Positions 29,997 through 32,499 of a DNA stretch of 32,499 nt are shown piece after piece. Each line of letters starts with the position of its first letter. The first letter of the stretch is position 1. Source of the DNA: Minisyncoccota bacterium (lineage in GTDB: Bacteria > Patescibacteriota > Minisyncoccia > Minisyncoccales > CG1-02-41-26); assembly GCA_028718785.1 (NCBI GenBank), contig JAQULB010000007.1:1-32499 (forward strand). Direction: 5' to 3'. A program made the position numbers and the translations under genes. Below the pieces are notes generated by a model. The model was not told the DNA's origin, searched no databases, and saw only the letters and a list, made by a program, of their open reading frames with translations.

Positions 29997-30217
29997 GTTA
30001 GAAATCGTTAATGAAGTTAAAGCCATGTTATGGCTTTAACGGGGTTGAAAACATATTATGTTTTCAACGGGTATTTCAGCCAAATACTTTTGGCGTTAAG
30101 AAATACCCCGGGCAATTCCTTAAAACCTTACAATACTTTTAGCAAAATACCTTTTGCATAAAATTGCCCAATGCCTACCTTAATTTTTTACAATATAATG
30201 AATTTACGAGTTCTTAC
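29997..30217. repeat. leader repeat (copy D) split by a hairpin-array insertion
   Basis: The leader found in copies A-C appears as two pieces: TTAGAAATCGTTAATGA (29998-30014) and ATGAATTTACGAGTTCTTA (30198-30216). Between them lie about 185 bases containing four successive stem-loops (30016-30169). The simplest reading is an insertion of a palindromic element into the leader repeat. Confidence 0.65.
30016..30169. repeat. array of four consecutive hairpins
   Basis: GTTAAAGCCAT-gtt-ATGGCTTTAAC (30016-30040); GTTGAAAACAT-att-ATGTTTTCAAC (30044-30068); GGGTATTTC…GAAATACCC (30069-30108) enclosing GCCAAA-tact-TTTGGC; and GGGCAATT…AATTGCCC (30110-30169) enclosing GCAAAA-tacc-TTTTGC. The first two have identical design (11-bp stems, 3-base loops) but different sequence. 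Confidence 0.85.
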
Positions 30218-30259
30218 ACCCCGTTAAACACGACTTTCAGGGAGTTGTTTAACTGGGGT
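30218..30259. repeat. palindrome providing the 3' end of the SPFH gene
   Basis: ACCCCGTTAAACA (30218-30230) pairs with TGTTTAACTGGGGT (30246-30259). The TAA stop (30224-30226) of the SPFH gene and its last 11 codons (TPVKQLPESRV) lie inside this palindrome. Confidence 0.8.
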
Positions 30260-31021
30260 ATCATCTAATTGTTTTCTCCCAAACCGTTCAAATGCCCGTA
30301 AAACCTCTAAGGGCACAGCAAATACAATGGTGTTTGACTGGTCAGAACTAATATCGTTTATGCTCTGCAAAGTTCGCAAATGCAAAGCGCCCTCAGAAGA
30401 GGCCAACATTTGAGCCGCTTTGGCCATATTAGCAGAAGCCATTACTTCCCCTTCAGCTTTAATAATAATGGCTCTTTTTTCTCTTTCTGCCTCAGCTTGC
30501 TTGCCAATTACTCTTTTCATTTCTTCTGGTAAAACAATATCTTTTAATTCCACATTTAAAACCTTAATGCCCCAAGGATCGCTGGCTAAATCAATAATAT
30601 CTCTTATGTTTGCTGAAACCCTATCTCTTTGAGAAAGCAAATCGTCTAAATCAACCTGGCCAACCGCGTTTCTCATAGTGGTTTGAGCTAACTGAGAAAT
30701 AGCGTAGAAAAAATCCTCCACCTCTAAAATCGCTTTTTGGGCCTCTTGCACTTTGTAATAAATAACCGCGTTCACTGAAACCGAAATGTTGTCTTTAGTG
30801 ATAGCTTCTTGATTTGGCACATCAACCGCTTTTACCCGCAAATCAACCTTTTTGTATGACTGAAAAATTGGGAAAACCAATCTCCAGCCCGGCTCCATTG
30901 TGCCTGTGTACTTGCCAAGTAAAAACTTAATCCCCTTTTGGTATTGGTTAATTTGCTTGATAGAAATAAGGATTATAAAAACTATAATTCCCGCGATCCA
31001 CAAAAGTATGTTTATTAACAT
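30224..31021 (-). CDS. SPFH/Band 7 (slipin/stomatin-like) membrane protein
   Basis: An N-terminal membrane segment (4-22) is followed by the Band 7 domain: QYQKGIKFLLGKYTGTMEPGWRLVFPIFQSYKKVDLRVKAVDVPNQEAITKDNISVSVNAVIYYKV, then ISQLAQTTMRNAVGQVDLDDLLSQRDRVS and the helical GIKVLNVELKDIVLPEEMKRVIGKQAEAEREKRA(I) region. Slipins oligomerise in the membrane and are often with NfeD-type proteases, which are not next to it here. A -10 like TATAAT is at 31041-31046. The C-terminal tail is repeat-derived. Confidence 0.9.
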   Translation of the reverse strand: MLINILLWIAGIIVFIILISIKQINQYQKGIKFLLGKYTGTMEPGWRLVFPIFQSYKKVDLRVKAVDVPNQEAITKDNISVSVNAVIYYKVQEAQKAILEVEDFFYAISQLAQTTMRNAVGQVDLDDLLSQRDRVSANIRDIIDLASDPWGIKVLNVELKDIVLPEEMKRVIGKQAEAEREKRAIIIKAEGEVMASANMAKAAQMLASSEGALHLRTLQSINDISSDQSNTIVFAVPLEVLRAFERFGRKQLDDTPVKQLPESRV

Positions 31022-31040
31022 ATATTTTAGTTATTTTTAT

Positions 31041-31046
31041 ATTATA
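31041..31046 (-). promoter_or_regulatory. possible -10 of the SPFH gene
   Basis: TATAAT on the minus strand about 19 bases before the ATG; the -35 (TTTTAT, 17 bases away) is poor. Confidence 0.35.
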
Positions 31047-31098
31047 CTAATATTAAACTTGAAATAAAAGATACTTCTTGTTATTATTTATCTTGTTC

Positions 31099-31172
31099 GG
31101 GCGATTAGCTCAGTTGGTTAGAGCATTCCTCTGATAAGGGAAAGGTCCGTGGTTCGAATCCACGATCGCCCA
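31099..31172 (+). tRNA. tRNA-Ile (GAT)
   Basis: A 74-base cloverleaf: acceptor GGGCGAT…ATCGCCC, D-arm AGCTCAGTTGGTTAGAGC, anticodon loop CTGATAA, T-arm GTGGTTCGAATCCAC. CCA is not encoded. It lies with tRNA-Ala, as in rRNA spacers, but on the strand opposite to 16S. Confidence 0.97.
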
Positions 31173-31186
31173 CCGTAAAAATTTAA

Positions 31187-31259
31187 GGGCCCGTGGCTCA
31201 GTTGGTAGAGCGCCTCATTTGCAATGAGGAGGTCAGCGGTCCGAATCCGCTCGGGTCCA
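31187..31259 (+). tRNA. tRNA-Ala (TGC)
   Basis: A 73-base cloverleaf: acceptor GGGCCCG…CGGGTCC with one G-T pair, anticodon loop TTTGCAA in the stem CCTCA…TGAGG, T-arm GCGGTCCGAATCCGC. CCA is not encoded. It starts 14 bases after tRNA-Ile. Confidence 0.97.
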
Positions 31260-31262
31260 CAT

Positions 31263-31307
31263 AAACTAAAACTCCGCATCGCATTAAACGAGCGGAGTTT
31301 TAGTTTT
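31263..31307. terminator. bidirectional terminator between tRNAs and 16S
   Basis: A perfect 15-bp stem AAACTAAAACTCCGC / GCGGAGTTTTAGTTT with a 14-base loop, followed by TTTTCC on the plus strand. It can end the tRNA transcript and the opposing 16S transcript. Confidence 0.75.
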
Positions 31308-31320
31308 CCACATTTATACA

Positions 31321-31356
31321 CAAAACCCCCTATTGCGGTAGCAAAAAAGGGTTTTG
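31321..31356 (-). terminator. weak hairpin downstream of 16S
   Basis: CAAAACCC / GGGTTTTG stem on the side where minus-strand 16S transcription leaves; the run of Ts is short. Confidence 0.35.
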
Positions 31357-31465
31357 ACAAAAGCAAAATAAGACGAGCCTAGGCCAAGATTTTGGGCTCT
31401 TTGGCCAATACCCGTAAAGTTAAAATCCAAATTTCAGATTTCAACCTTCATCGACAAAATTAGAA

Positions 31466-31597
31466 TAGAAATGATCCATGGACAGCTTCCGCTACCCATG
31501 CCTTGTTACGACTTCGTCCTGGTTACTGAACCCGCCGTAGAACCATAAAAATGGCGCTTCGGGCGTTCCCAGCTTCCCTGACGTGACGGGCGGTATT
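31466..31597 (-). rRNA. 16S rRNA, 3' exon, without the anti-Shine-Dalgarno core
   Basis: On the minus strand ACCGCCCGTCACGTCAGGGA begins the decoding region; helix 44 is shortened but present, GAAGTCGTAACAAGG is intact, and helix 45 is a perfect 10-bp stem with the GGAA loop (CATGGGTAGC-GGAA-GCTGTCCATG). It is followed by GATCATTTCTATTC. The usual 3' end GGATCACCTCCTTTCT thus lacks CCTCC here. The 5' side of the exon is cut by an intron at the position just before CGCCC (about E. coli 1390-1400). The upstream 16S exon is outside the window. Confidence 0.9.
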
Positions 31598-32499
31598 GGG
31601 ATCAAAAACTTTTTATTTTATTGTCCCACACCACTGGGCGAACGGTTTTCCCGTACCCTAGCGGTTTCCAACCGATGTTTCTTGCCTAAAACTCTCATTG
31701 CCTCTTGTAGCTTTTTAATTTCGTTAACGCCTTTTTTAGTAAGATGTTGTCCCTTTTTTCTTTTTTCCACAATTTTCTTAAAAAGACAAAACCGTTTTGC
31801 CTGCTTGGCTTGCAACGGATTCTTTTCAAAAAATGGAATAAGAATTTCTGAAACTTCATCAAACCGGCTTACCTTGAATTTAACATGAGGATACCAACCG
31901 TATCGCTCATATTTACACTCATAAATTTTACCGCAACCAATAGTTTCTTTTATTCTGTGCAGAATTTCTTTGTCATCATCTCTGAGTTCAATAGAAAATT
32001 CTGGACGAACTAAAACTTTGTTTTTCATGCAGTCGTCTTTATAAATGCTAACCCAAAAGCTTCCCTCGCCGTCAACGAAACCAGCCACATATTGAGGATG
32101 GAGTTTTTTGATCGGTTGAATTCGTTCCTTCCTCGCTTTGGAGCGAGTACTATGAACTCTGCTGACTTCTTGCAATTGCATAAAATTTAAATTGCTTTAA
32201 ACTTTTTTACTGGTGTGGACTAGCCACAGTTTAATCATAAACTGTCCAGTAACAAATGCAAAATCTCGCTGGGTCACTAAACAAACTTTCTTCTCTATCT
32301 CGATGCTTCTACATTTAACAAGATATAATTTAAGGATAGCTTCTCCATGTACTCGCAGGATCGCCATCTTGCTAAACCACAACAAACATTCAAGCTAAAG
32401 AATGCTACTTTCGCCCTTCATCTTGCCCCTCACGAGACAAAACTGCGATTTCGCTTTTGGAAATCCTTAATTTCCCAAGTTGGATTTTAACCAACTAAT
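31598..32499 (-). mobile_element. 16S rRNA intron (partial, probably group I) with LAGLIDADG ORF
   Basis: Sequence inserted directly before the ACCGCCCGTC block is not rRNA and runs to the window edge, over 900 bases. It contains a LAGLIDADG ORF and structured sequence (ACAGTTTA / TAAACTGT near 32230-32250). A group I intron is the likely class by the homing enzyme and site, but I could not identify the P3-P7 core with confidence, and the exact 3' splice site is uncertain by several bases. Confidence 0.7.
31618..32181 (-). CDS. LAGLIDADG homing endonuclease
   Basis: The 187-residue protein has one LAGLIDADG helix, YVAGFVDGEGSFWVSI (about 31-46), so it should act as a homodimer. The remaining fold follows: RPEFSIELRDDDKEILHRIKETIGCGKIYECKY, YPHVKFKVSRFDEVSEILIPFFEKNPL and KQAKRFCLFKKIVE are the family's strand-helix blocks. 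It cuts the intron-less 16S allele and drives intron spread; it may assist splicing. The first 25 residues (MQLQEVSRVHSTRSKARKERIQ) are basic and could be part of intron sequence rather than essential enzyme; the true start may be internal. Confidence 0.88.
   Translation of the reverse strand: MQLQEVSRVHSTRSKARKERIQPIKKLHPQYVAGFVDGEGSFWVSIYKDDCMKNKVLVRPEFSIELRDDDKEILHRIKETIGCGKIYECKYERYGWYPHVKFKVSRFDEVSEILIPFFEKNPLQAKQAKRFCLFKKIVEKRKKGQHLTKKGVNEIKKLQEAMRVLGKKHRLETARVRENRSPSGVGQ

Noticed and set aside
30016-30169. CRISPR or tRNA-like array in the hairpin region
   Set aside because: Stems differ in sequence and no constant repeat separates spacers; no cloverleaf fits.
31118-31366. 82-residue minus-strand ORF over the tRNAs
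   Set aside because: Its peptide (RIRTADLLIANEALYQLSHGP, WIRTTDLSLI) is the known antisense translation of tRNA genes; the two tRNAs explain it.
32197-32398. 61-62-residue ORFs at the right edge
   Set aside because: They lie in the structured part of the intron and show no domain or codon pattern of a gene.

Overview
The window looks like a chromosome segment of a Candidate Phyla Radiation (Patescibacteria) bacterium. It is AT-rich and almost every gene lies on the minus strand. The 16S rRNA gene is interrupted by an intron-type insertion carrying a LAGLIDADG ORF. Pyruvate kinase lacks its C-terminal domain, there is a 2218-residue surface protein, and many genes are small or unassigned. TGA is used as a stop (for example at the 4754-4757 ATGA overlap), so the TGA-recoded Gracilibacteria/Absconditabacteria are unlikely. 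The phylum cannot be fixed from the sequence alone.

Layout. 1-460: a minus-strand promoter, SAM-I riboswitch and intrinsic terminator in front of a gene that leaves the window. 461-2398: a pRiA4b ORF-3-like protein, a possible plus-strand small RNA with its own promoter and terminator, a DUF3800 gene broken by a TAA, and the first composite palindromic repeat. 2399-9156: envelope and stress-type genes (MliC-like protein, matrixin-like protease, YgjP-like metallopeptidase, DUF6498, DUF5680, RhuM-Doc fusion, DUF3850) mixed with tiny membrane proteins and more repeat copies. 9146-10692: an AbiEi/AbiEii toxin-antitoxin pair inside a 26-bp direct repeat. 10838-17596: an accessory, defence-like region with two further predicted nucleases, an HNH remnant, and a tight four-gene run Fic - MazG - nuclease/helicase - RadC (gaps 1-2 bp) behind a promoter covered by repeated operator boxes. 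17749-31021: housekeeping and envelope genes (MscS-related membrane protein, pyruvate kinase, MacB-like ABC exporter, giant LamG/FN3 surface protein, Gmad2-GerMN lipoprotein-like protein, SPFH protein). 31099-32499: tRNA-Ile and tRNA-Ala on the plus strand, converging on the 3' exon of 16S rRNA and its intron.

Two themes stand out. First, the 16S 3' end keeps helix 45 and GGATCA but lacks exactly the CCTCC anti-Shine-Dalgarno core, and almost none of the minus-strand genes has a Shine-Dalgarno motif; pyk looks leaderless. Second, intergenic spaces hold a family of nested palindromes whose edge repeatedly abuts start codons and in places supplies stop codons. The best candidate for an undescribed multi-gene system is the Fic-MazG-helicase-RadC operon. 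All family names come from reading motifs by eye; no database search was possible.
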